Shown here: positions 1 through 5,758 of the stretch, in pieces
Numbering within the stretch: position 1 is the stretch's first letter
Layout of the letters: each line of letters opens with the position of its first letter
From: Comamonadaceae bacterium
GTDB lineage: Bacteria; Pseudomonadota; Gammaproteobacteria; Burkholderiales; Burkholderiaceae_C
Length of the DNA: 8,071 bases
Assembly: GCA_947458415.1 (NCBI GenBank)
Contig: CANGZG010000107.1
Coordinates: 1 to 8,071 of the forward strand
Direction of reading: 5' to 3'
The notes under the pieces: generated by a model
Seen by the model: only the letters and a program-made list of their open reading frames with translations
Told to the model about the DNA's origin: nothing
Databases searched by the model: none
Position numbers and translations under genes: made by a program

Positions 1-420
1 CACACCAAACTGTGGTTGTCTCATTCTGTGCAAGAAGCCAAGATTGTTTCGGGTTACACCGCTTCTTTGACTGGCAAACAAGTGTTTGGGACGCCCAACT
101 TCATGACCACTTTGGGTGCTGAGCACACCTTGAGCGAACAGATGAGTGTGGGTTTACAAGGCAGGGCACAAGGTGACTATTACATCAACACTTACAACAC
201 CAATGGAAGATTTGGTGAATACATGTTGTTGGATGCCAGCGTCAAATACCAACCTGCCAAATCGGTGAGCTTAGATCTGCAAGTGCGAAACCTCCTCAAC
301 AGAGTCTACGCATCAGATGTCTGGGATTACAACGCAGACAGCACCGCAGGTTCTTCCGTTCCTTTCTTTTCTGCAGGTGCGCCACGTTCATATTTTCTGG
401 CCGCCACTGTCAGGTTCTGA
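1..420 (+). CDS. TonB-dependent outer-membrane receptor, C-terminal fragment
   Basis: The reading frame is open from the first base, so the gene begins upstream and only the last 139 residues are here. The visible part has alternating hydrophobic and polar beta-strand segments, the 'VRNLLNRVYAS' type motif common near the end of TonB-dependent receptors, and a last strand ending in 'ATVRF' with the terminal Phe that outer-membrane beta-barrel proteins use for BAM recognition. The plug domain and TonB box lie outside the window, so the ligand cannot be read directly. The PepSY membrane gene only 3 nt downstream favours a ferric-siderophore ligand (inference). A TTG at position 16 is internal and should not be taken as a start. 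Family assignment is firm, substrate is not. Confidence 0.9.
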   Translation, partial: HTKLWLSHSVQEAKIVSGYTASLTGKQVFGTPNFMTTLGAEHTLSEQMSVGLQGRAQGDYYINTYNTNGRFGEYMLLDASVKYQPAKSVSLDLQVRNLLNRVYASDVWDYNADSTAGSSVPFFSAGAPRSYFLAATVRF

Positions 421-423
421 GCC

Positions 424-1560
424 ATGACCAAATTTTCTTGGCGTCGGTATGTGCGGATGCTGCACCTGTACCTTGGCTTGTGCCTCGGTGCAGTGTTTGC
501 ATTGCTGGGGTTGACCGGCAGTTTTTTGGTGTTTTACCCAGAGATGGACCGTTGGTTGAATCCTGCGTTGGTTCACCCGCAACCACTTCAACCAAAGGCT
601 TCGATTCAAACTTGGTTTGACCAATTGCATGAACAGTTCCCCGAGCGCCGAGGCGCTTGGCGAATTGAATTGCCGCGACAAGCAGACCAAGTGGTGTTTG
701 CCAGGTACTTGAAACCCGAAGAAGCAGACCCGAATGCGTTCGCACCGATCGTCGTGGCCCTGGACCCCGTTTCAGGTGCGGTGCTCAGTGCGCGAACATG
801 GGGTGACTATCTGGTCACCTGGGTATATGACTTGCATTATTCAATGCTGATGGGTAACACCGGCAAGGCATGGGTCAGTGTGTTCGGTATCGCATTGATC
901 GCCAGTGTGATCTTGGGCTTGTGCTTGTGGGTGCCACGCGGAAAACACCGACTGGCCAAAGCCCTGCCCAAGGTTCGCTCAGGCAGCAAGAAAGCCATTT
1001 ACGACATTCACAGTTACACCGGCGCTTATGGCGCGGTGTGTTTGCTATTGATGGCAGTCACCGGTGTGGGCTTGGCCACACCGCAGTGGCTAGAGCCTGT
1101 GGTCAACCGCATGTCGGTTCGTTGGGATCCACATGCGGTGCCTTCTGTCGTTCCTTTGCCTGATGCAAAGCGCATCAGCGCTGACCAAGCGGTTTCGCTG
1201 GCGCTTGCGCATTTTCCGAATGCCAAGTTGCGTTGGATTGAAGCGCCGGTCAAGCCAGAAGACGCTTATGTTTTGCGTTTGCAACAGGCTGGCGAACCGA
1301 GCGAGCGGTTTCCCAAAACATTTGTTTGGGTAGACCCGTTTTCTGCGCAAGTGCTTGCCAGCAGAGATGCATTGCAGGTAGGTGCTGCGGATGTGTTTTT
1401 TGACTGGCTGCATCCGCTGCATAACGGCGAAGCGTTTGGCTTGACTGGGCGCGTTCTGGCTGTGGTCACCGGGTGTTTGCCCTTGGTCCTGGTGCTGACG
1501 GGTTGGGCGCGCTGGCGTCAAAAAAACAATGCCAGAAGGCAAGTGGCAAGAAAGAGGTGA
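424..1560 (+). CDS. PepSY-associated transmembrane protein, probable siderophore-iron reductase type
   Basis: The 378-residue product has four predicted membrane helices, near residues 13-38, 149-170, 199-219 and 341-363. Between helices 1 and 2 and between helices 3 and 4 are soluble regions with PepSY-like character ('VVALDPVSGAVLSA', 'FVWVDPFSAQVLAS'). His residues lie at or near helix ends: H14, H138, H196, H330 and H333. In this family, Pseudomonas aeruginosa FoxB is known to be a heme-binding inner-membrane ferrisiderophore reductase, and the His pattern here is compatible with heme ligation (inference). The last 15 residues are strongly basic, which fits a cytoplasmic C-terminus. The start is 3 nt after the receptor stop, so the two are probably co-transcribed and perhaps translationally coupled; no good Shine-Dalgarno is visible. 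The likely role is releasing iron from an imported siderophore at the inner membrane. Confidence 0.85.
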   Translation: MTKFSWRRYVRMLHLYLGLCLGAVFALLGLTGSFLVFYPEMDRWLNPALVHPQPLQPKASIQTWFDQLHEQFPERRGAWRIELPRQADQVVFARYLKPEEADPNAFAPIVVALDPVSGAVLSARTWGDYLVTWVYDLHYSMLMGNTGKAWVSVFGIALIASVILGLCLWVPRGKHRLAKALPKVRSGSKKAIYDIHSYTGAYGAVCLLLMAVTGVGLATPQWLEPVVNRMSVRWDPHAVPSVVPLPDAKRISADQAVSLALAHFPNAKLRWIEAPVKPEDAYVLRLQQAGEPSERFPKTFVWVDPFSAQVLASRDALQVGAADVFFDWLHPLHNGEAFGLTGRVLAVVTGCLPLVLVLTGWARWRQKNNARRQVARKR

Positions 1561-1636
1561 CATCCCCATTCATCTTTGCATTAATATGAGGTGATACGCA
1601 ATGAGTTCTGTTTGTTGAATACCCAAGGAGTTATTG
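1561..1636 (+). other. Short intergenic gap before the RraA-like gene
   Basis: This 76-nt gap is AT-richer than the flanking genes. A GTGACA at 1557-1562 (5 of 6 to TTGACA) and TAATAT at 1582-1587 (4 of 6 to TATAAT) are 19 nt apart, which is a poor sigma-70 match, so a separate promoter for the RraA-like gene is possible but weakly supported. I see no terminator hairpin behind the PepSY gene, so read-through from the iron-uptake pair is also possible. Confidence 0.25.
1625..1630 (+). promoter_or_regulatory. Shine-Dalgarno AAGGAG that fixes the RraA-like start
   Basis: AAGGAG lies 6 nt before the ATG at 1637. This is close to ideal spacing and supports translation from 1637, which includes the signal peptide. 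The in-frame ATG at 1703, which would give an ordinary cytoplasmic RraA, has no comparable site. The TTG at 1634 is too close to this site to be preferred. Confidence 0.8.
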
Positions 1637-2362
1637 ATGCGTCACTTCATTCATTCGTTGTTTGTCTTTGTGTGTCTGTCGTTCAGTCTGAGCGCTTGGT
1701 CCATGACCGAGGAACAGGTCATTGCAGCGCTGTCTTTGCCTGAGAACAGCACAGGCAATATTGCCGATGCGATCGAAGAGGCCACTGGCGCGCGTGGTTG
1801 GATGTCGGCTGACATGAAACCCATTTTCGAGTCGCGTGTGGTGGGCCGCGCAGTCACAGCAGTCTTGCGCCCTGTGTTGAAAAACGATAACCGCAAGTAC
1901 CCGAATTTGGCGCTGGAGTTGCTTGACCAAGCACCTGCAGGCTCGGTGTTGGTGTATGTGATGCAAGATGGCATTGACATCGCGGCCATGGGTAACTTGA
2001 TGGGCACCACCGCCAAAGTGCGTGGTCTGGCAGGTGCGGTCATTGATGGCGCGGTGCGTGATGTGACCGAATTGCGGCGCATCGGTTTTCCCGTGTGGTC
2101 ACGCCGCGTTACCCCTGCCACGTCAGTGGGTCGCATGGTCGGTGTGGAAAAACAAGTGCCCGTGAAATGTGGTGACGTGATGGTCAACCCGGGCGATTAC
2201 ATCGTTGGCGACAGCGATGGCGTGGTGGTGGTACCTGCCGCAGCAGCAGAGAAAGTGATTGCTTTGCTCAAGCAATACGATGACAAGGAGTCCAAGATGA
2301 TCCCCATCATCGAAAAAGAAAAATCCATGCTCAAGGCGCTGGAGATTTACAACCGTTATTGA
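1637..2362 (+). CDS. RraA-like (HMG/CHA aldolase superfamily) protein with signal peptide
   Basis: The product is 241 residues from the ATG at 1637. Residues 1-22 form a classic Sec signal: basic/polar start, hydrophobic core about 8-19, and A-W-S at 20-22 as a plausible cleavage site. The mature protein would begin at M23, where cytoplasmic relatives usually start. Residues about 40-200 carry the RraA fold signatures: a 'GNLMGTTAKVRGLAG' stretch, 'VIDGAVRD' at 135-142, and 'GDSDGVVVVP' at 191-200. R141-D142 is the conserved pair. In active HMG/CHA aldolases it belongs to a D/E-X20-R-D motif, but here the first position is N120. Relatives are pyruvate-type class II aldolases or RNase E regulators, both normally cytoplasmic. 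Function is unassigned; an export-dependent role is inferred. The next gene, a cyclase, follows after 73 nt and may be co-transcribed. Confidence 0.85.
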   Translation: MRHFIHSLFVFVCLSFSLSAWSMTEEQVIAALSLPENSTGNIADAIEEATGARGWMSADMKPIFESRVVGRAVTAVLRPVLKNDNRKYPNLALELLDQAPAGSVLVYVMQDGIDIAAMGNLMGTTAKVRGLAGAVIDGAVRDVTELRRIGFPVWSRRVTPATSVGRMVGVEKQVPVKCGDVMVNPGDYIVGDSDGVVVVPAAAAEKVIALLKQYDDKESKMIPIIEKEKSMLKALEIYNRY

Positions 2363-2421
2363 GTCGCAAAGACCCACCGACATCCGCTTGTCAGTTCAAG
2401 CTTATCCATTTTTCATTCGTC

Positions 2422-2430
2422 AAAGGGGAA
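2422..2430 (+). promoter_or_regulatory. Shine-Dalgarno AAAGGGGAA that fixes the cyclase start
   Basis: A purine-rich AAAGGGGAA ends 5 nt before the ATG at 2436. It selects this ATG over the in-frame alternative start at 2388, which would add a non-conserved 16-residue N-terminal extension and place the ribosome-binding site inside the coding region. Confidence 0.7.
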
Positions 2431-2435
2431 CACGC

Positions 2436-3497
2436 ATGAGCAGTTCAACGCGTTGGAAACAAAGACCCCCGGGCTCCACTTGGGGCGATTTCGGACCGGA
2501 CGACCAAGCCGGCCGCATGAATTTACTCACGCCAGACAAAGTATTGCAAGGCATGGCCGAGGTGAAACACGGCCTCACGTTCAACCTCAGTTTGCCTTTG
2601 GATTTTCCCGGGGGCAGTGTGCTCAACCCCAGACGCAGCGGTCCCGTGTTGCGACCCACAGTACGCAATGGCAAGCCCAACATGAATTACCAACTGTGGT
2701 GCGATGACCCGTCGTGCACTGACGTGATGAGCGACGACTTGGTGATCATGCATTTGCAATACAGCACCCAATGGGACAGTCTGGCGCACGCCGGTTCCAT
2801 GTTCGATGCCGATGGCGATGGTGTGCCTGAGCCGCTTTACTACAACGGCTTTCGCGCAGGCGTGGATGTGGTGGGCCCCGACAAACCCGAAGGCGCAGGC
2901 ATCTTTGATTTCATCAACGTTCCCAAAACATCCACCTCTTACGCCAAAGCCTTGGGGATTGAAGTGATGGCAGAACGTTGTGTGCAAGGCCGTGCGGTCA
3001 TGGTTGATTTGCATGCGCATTTAGGGCACACCGGTGAGGCCGTGGGTTACGACACTTGGATGCGTGTGCTGGAGCTGGATGGGATCGAAGTCACGTCAGG
3101 GGACATGGTTTGCGTCCACACCGGGTTTGGTGAGGTCTTGCTGCAAATGAACAAGCAGCCAAATGCTGACGTGTTGGCGCGTACCGGTTGTGCCTTGGAT
3201 GGACGCGACGAGAAACTCAAACAATGGATCACAGACAGTGGCTTGGTGGCGTTGATCGCTGACAATTACGCGGTGGAAACCCACCCGGCACGGCCGGGTG
3301 AGGGTGCCTGCGCCAGCTTGCCATTGCATGAACATTGTTTGTTCAAGTTGGGTGTGCATTTGGGTGAACTCTGGCATTTGACCCCGTTGGCCCATTGGCT
3401 GCGGGCGCATCGCCGTCACCGGTTTTTGTTGACCGCGCCCCCTTTGCGCTTGCCCGGTGCGATTGGCTCGCCCGCCGCACCGATCGCCACGGTTTGA
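2436..3497 (+). CDS. Cyclase family protein (PF04199-like, long form)
   Basis: The product is 353 residues with no signal peptide. The N-terminus has the characteristic 'STWGDFGPDDQAGRMNLL' type opening (14-31) of long bacterial cyclase-family proteins related to kynurenine formamidase. The metal-site region is at 106-118: Q108, Q112, D114 and H118 align with the HxGTHxDxxxH motif of KynB, with Gln in place of two His. A 'DADGDGVPEPLYYNG' loop (124-138) follows. 'GDMVCVHTGF' (222-231) and 'LPLHEHCLFKLG' (295-306) match core strands, and the end 'APPLRLPGAIGSP' (334-346) is the normal family C-terminus, so the gene is full length. Known members hydrolyse amides, lactones or cyclic substrates; the substrate here is unknown. 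It lies 73 nt behind the RraA-like gene on the same strand, so a joint catabolic role is possible (inference). Confidence 0.85.
   Translation: MSSSTRWKQRPPGSTWGDFGPDDQAGRMNLLTPDKVLQGMAEVKHGLTFNLSLPLDFPGGSVLNPRRSGPVLRPTVRNGKPNMNYQLWCDDPSCTDVMSDDLVIMHLQYSTQWDSLAHAGSMFDADGDGVPEPLYYNGFRAGVDVVGPDKPEGAGIFDFINVPKTSTSYAKALGIEVMAERCVQGRAVMVDLHAHLGHTGEAVGYDTWMRVLELDGIEVTSGDMVCVHTGFGEVLLQMNKQPNADVLARTGCALDGRDEKLKQWITDSGLVALIADNYAVETHPARPGEGACASLPLHEHCLFKLGVHLGELWHLTPLAHWLRAHRRHRFLLTAPPLRLPGAIGSPAAPIATV
3282..3300. repeat. Perfect 8-bp inverted repeat inside the cyclase gene
   Basis: CACCCGGC at 3282-3289 and GCCGGGTG at 3293-3300 are perfect reverse complements separated by the 3-nt loop ACG. The stem is very GC-rich and would form a strong hairpin in mRNA or single-stranded DNA. 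It lies within codons for the 'HPARPGE' segment near the C-terminal motif, with no T-run following. Conserved protein sequence could generate it by chance. Confidence 0.6.
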
Positions 3498-3725
3498 AAT
3501 CAAGTAACTAATTGGTTAAGAAAAACGCCTTCAAAAAGGGTTGCTTACATTCTTTTGGTTTTGAATTGATGGAAATGCTTTTGACAGAGATCAATATTTA
3601 GCCCCAGCTTCCGATCTCATAATGGAGCGCTTGAAAACCCTGTTCATCATGGGAAAATTTCATGGTCGAGCAGAATCATTGGTTATGATTCTGATGTGCT
3701 TTTTTGTGGGGAATGCTGGGTCAAT
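3498..3725 (+). other. Intergenic region between cyclase and globin-YbjN gene, candidate promoter
   Basis: This 228-nt gap is clearly AT-richer than the flanking genes. It holds a near-palindrome at 3505-3518 directly behind the cyclase stop, and a weak CCTT/AAGG stem (about 3528-3539) followed by pyrimidine-rich sequence that is not a convincing terminator. TTGACA at 3581-3586 is a perfect -35 hexamer but has no -10 at normal spacing. TATGAT at 3684-3689 (5 of 6 to TATAAT) would start transcription near 3696 and leave a leader of about 30 nt before the ATG at 3726, but its -35 is poor. A separate promoter for the next gene is likely, though its exact position is unclear. A short open frame from 3622 runs into the next gene in another frame and shows no family resemblance. 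Confidence 0.35.
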
Positions 3726-4532
3726 ATGGTCGTACGAACAGAAGCAGAGTTCAAAGAAAAAATCGAATACGGCATGGAGCTTTTTTACAAAGACGTGCTG
3801 GAGAAAAAAGACATTCGCCATTTTTTCTTTGGCATCACTTTGCAAAAAATCATTGAGGACTACCATCTCTTCAAAGATTTTGTGATGGCCAAACCCGAAC
3901 GCTATTACAAAGAAATGGTCATGCAAACCGCGCCTTCCGCGGTGCAAGTCAAAGCGCCGCAATTCGATGAAATACAAATCGCATTTCAAAACAATTTGCG
4001 CTTGGCTGGTTTTCTGAAAGTTGAAATTCCCAAATTGGCGGTTCATGCACTCGAAGTCATGGAGGAGACCCGCGCACAAAAAGCGGATGCAGACAGCCCC
4101 AAGGTTTGGAAACCGTTCGAGGTGACCAACCAAATCGTGTGCGACTATTTCAACAGCAACCGCACCGATGCGCGCTTGGAAAAAAACGGTGACATTTATT
4201 GCTCACGTGGCTTCATGTACCCGTTTTGGGTTCGGGTCGTGCCAGACTCCAAGCAAATCATCTTCATCGGTCAAGCGTTTCCCACCAGCACCATGACGCC
4301 GCTCGCCGAGGTACAAAAACTGTGCGAACAAATCAACGAACGCCTGACCCATCAAAAGTTTGCGGTGCGTGAAACACCCAATGGCCCGGTGCTGTTTGCC
4401 AGACATTCTTTTTCTTATGTCAATGGCGTGCCCGTGCGCATGTTGTTGCGTGGCGCCAAGCAATTTGCTTCCAGTTTTGAATCTGCCATCAACATGGACA
4501 GCAACCAGTTGTTGATCAAGAAACTCGGTTAA
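3726..4532 (+). CDS. Two-domain protein: truncated-hemoglobin-like domain fused to YbjN-like domain
   Basis: The product is 268 residues from the ATG at 3726. An alternative GTG at 3696 adds ten Cys/Trp-containing residues that extend past the globin start and is less likely. Residues about 5-117 align without gaps, from memory, to Mycobacterium tuberculosis trHbN. F20-Y21 match the B9-B10 Phe-Tyr, and 'FYKDVLEKKDI', 'FFFGITL', 'YY' at 60-61, F80 and 'AFQNNLRLAGF' (86-96) match helices B to G. At the proximal His (F8) position the residue is P70, so ordinary heme ligation is not expected. Residues about 131-268 resemble the YbjN family (putative sensory transduction regulator, type III chaperone-like fold): 'ICDYF', 'FWVRVVPDSKQIIF' and 'PVRMLLRGAKQF'. 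A charged linker (about 113-128) joins them. The protein has no signal peptide or membrane helix. Role unknown; a heme-free sensor or scaffold is speculative. Confidence 0.75.
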   Translation: MVVRTEAEFKEKIEYGMELFYKDVLEKKDIRHFFFGITLQKIIEDYHLFKDFVMAKPERYYKEMVMQTAPSAVQVKAPQFDEIQIAFQNNLRLAGFLKVEIPKLAVHALEVMEETRAQKADADSPKVWKPFEVTNQIVCDYFNSNRTDARLEKNGDIYCSRGFMYPFWVRVVPDSKQIIFIGQAFPTSTMTPLAEVQKLCEQINERLTHQKFAVRETPNGPVLFARHSFSYVNGVPVRMLLRGAKQFASSFESAINMDSNQLLIKKLG

Positions 4533-4533
4533 G

Positions 4534-4580
4534 GCCAGGCAACAAATCATTGGCTTGGCGATCAACGCTGAAGGCGTTGA
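4534..4580. terminator. Candidate bidirectional terminator between convergent genes
   Basis: Two adjacent stem-loops fill the 65-nt gap between the plus-strand globin-YbjN gene and the minus-strand CoA-transferase gene. The first pairs GCCAGGC (4534-4540) with GCTTGGC (4553-4559), with one G-U pair on the plus-strand RNA. The second pairs TCAACGC (4562-4568) with GCGTTGA (4574-4580) perfectly around a 5-nt loop. Neither is followed by a T-run on either strand, so intrinsic termination is uncertain. The position between convergent stops supports a terminator or RNA 3'-end stabilising role. Confidence 0.4.
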
Positions 4581-4597
4581 CAAAAGACTCAGCCGTG

Positions 4598-5758
4598 TCA
4601 AAGCGTGATCCCAAATTCCGCAAGAATTTGGTCGGTGTGTTCGCCGACACGGGGGATCGCCCCCATGGTGTACGCAAAGGCATCGCTTTGCCCGGGCGGC
4701 AACAAGGCGGGCAATTTGCCAACGGGTGAATCGATGTCAACCCAACGCTCGCGCGCTTTCAATTGGGGATGCGCCCAGACATCGGCCATGGCATTCACGC
4801 GTGCATTGGCGATTTGTGCTTGGTCCAATTTTTCAATGACTTGCGCTGCGGTCATGCGGGCAAACACGTTCAAGATGATGGCTTCCAGTGTCTGCCGGTT
4901 GTCGTGTCGCAAGCGGTTGCTGTTGAAGCGCGGGTCGGATGCCAACGTTTTGTCTTGCATCACCACGTCGCAAAATTGCAGCCACTCGCGTTCATTTTGC
5001 AAGCCCAGCATCACGCTGTTGCCGTCGCCGGCCACAAACGGGCCATAAGGATAAATCGTGGCATGCGATGCACCATTGCGCGGTGGCGGTGGGGCGTTGT
5101 CGGTCGAGTAATACATGGGGAAACCCATCCACTCGGTCAGCGCTTCCAGCATTGAGACGTCGATGTGCGCGCCTTCACCGGTTTTGTCGCGGTGGATCAA
5201 GGCAGCCAATATGCTGCTGTAAGCGTACATGCCTGCTGCGATGTCGGCGATAGAGTTGCCACTTTTGCTGGGCTGCTCTGGCGTGCCGGTGATGGACAAA
5301 TAACCGGCTTCGCTTTGTATCAACAGGTCATAGGCTTTTTTGTCGCGGTAGGGCCCGTTCAAGCCATAACCAGAAATGTCGCAAACAATCAGCCGAGGGT
5401 GCAGTGCGCGCAATTGCGCTGCATCCAAACCCATGCGGGCGGTGGCACCGGGCGCCAAGTTTTGTACCAACACATCCGCATGGCTGAGCAATTGCTTCAA
5501 AGCGGACAGGTGCGCGGGTTGTTTCAGATCGAGCGCCAAACTTTCCTTGGAGCGATTGACCCAGACAAAATGCGACGATGCACCTCGTGCACGTTGGTCG
5601 TAGCCGCGTGCAAAGTCGCCTTCACCGGGGCGTTCCACTTTGATCACGCGCGCGCCCAAGTCTGCCAGTTGCCGTGTGCAATAGGGGGCGGCGATCGCGT
5701 GCTCTAACGACACGACGGTGACATGGTCCAGCGGTTTTGAAGGAGGGTGTTGAGACAT
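4598..5758 (-). CDS. Family III CoA-transferase (CaiB/BaiF type)
   Basis: The 386-residue product transfers CoA between carboxylic acids, with an enzyme-bound aspartyl-CoA thioester expected at the Asp of 'SIADIAAGMYA' (D172), close to Asp169 of formyl-CoA transferase. Other family signatures are 'LADLGARVIKVERPGEGD' (31-48), 'NRSKESLALDLK' (68-79), 'DVLVQNLAPGA' (95-105) and 'CDISGYGLNGPY' (126-137). The length is normal for the family (about 380-430). The start ATG overlaps the acyl-CoA dehydrogenase stop by one base (TGATG), so translation is probably coupled. As the last gene of the operon it most likely supplies the CoA ester that the upstream enzymes process, using succinyl-CoA or another acyl-CoA as donor (inference). 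The substrate is not deducible; succinate, mesaconate, itaconate or other acids would all fit the family. Confidence 0.9.
   Translation of the reverse strand: MSQHPPSKPLDHVTVVSLEHAIAAPYCTRQLADLGARVIKVERPGEGDFARGYDQRARGASSHFVWVNRSKESLALDLKQPAHLSALKQLLSHADVLVQNLAPGATARMGLDAAQLRALHPRLIVCDISGYGLNGPYRDKKAYDLLIQSEAGYLSITGTPEQPSKSGNSIADIAAGMYAYSSILAALIHRDKTGEGAHIDVSMLEALTEWMGFPMYYSTDNAPPPPRNGASHATIYPYGPFVAGDGNSVMLGLQNEREWLQFCDVVMQDKTLASDPRFNSNRLRHDNRQTLEAIILNVFARMTAAQVIEKLDQAQIANARVNAMADVWAHPQLKARERWVDIDSPVGKLPALLPPGQSDAFAYTMGAIPRVGEHTDQILAEFGITL

Noticed and set aside
1703..1705. ATG 1703 as the start of a signal-less RraA
   Set aside because: It has no Shine-Dalgarno, while AAGGAG is ideally placed before 1637 and the intervening codons form a well-shaped signal peptide.
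2388..2435. N-terminal extension of the cyclase from a GTG at 2388
   Set aside because: A good Shine-Dalgarno sits inside this extension just before the ATG at 2436, and the family N-terminus begins after that ATG.
2805..2832. Calcium-binding EF-hand-like loop (DADGDGVPE) in the cyclase
   Set aside because: The spacing looks EF-hand-like, but there are no flanking helices visible in sequence and I believe the loop is common in this cyclase subfamily, so it is not evidence of calcium regulation.
3622..3885. Open frame of 87 codons starting at ATG 3622
   Set aside because: It overlaps the globin-YbjN gene in another frame for most of its length. The overlapping part is a Lys/Ser-rich shadow translation with no family resemblance, and the rest is intergenic.
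4763..5707. Long plus-strand open frames opposite the CoA-transferase
   Set aside because: They are antisense shadows with unnatural composition rich in Cys, His, Gln and Arg, and the minus-strand gene has complete family motifs.
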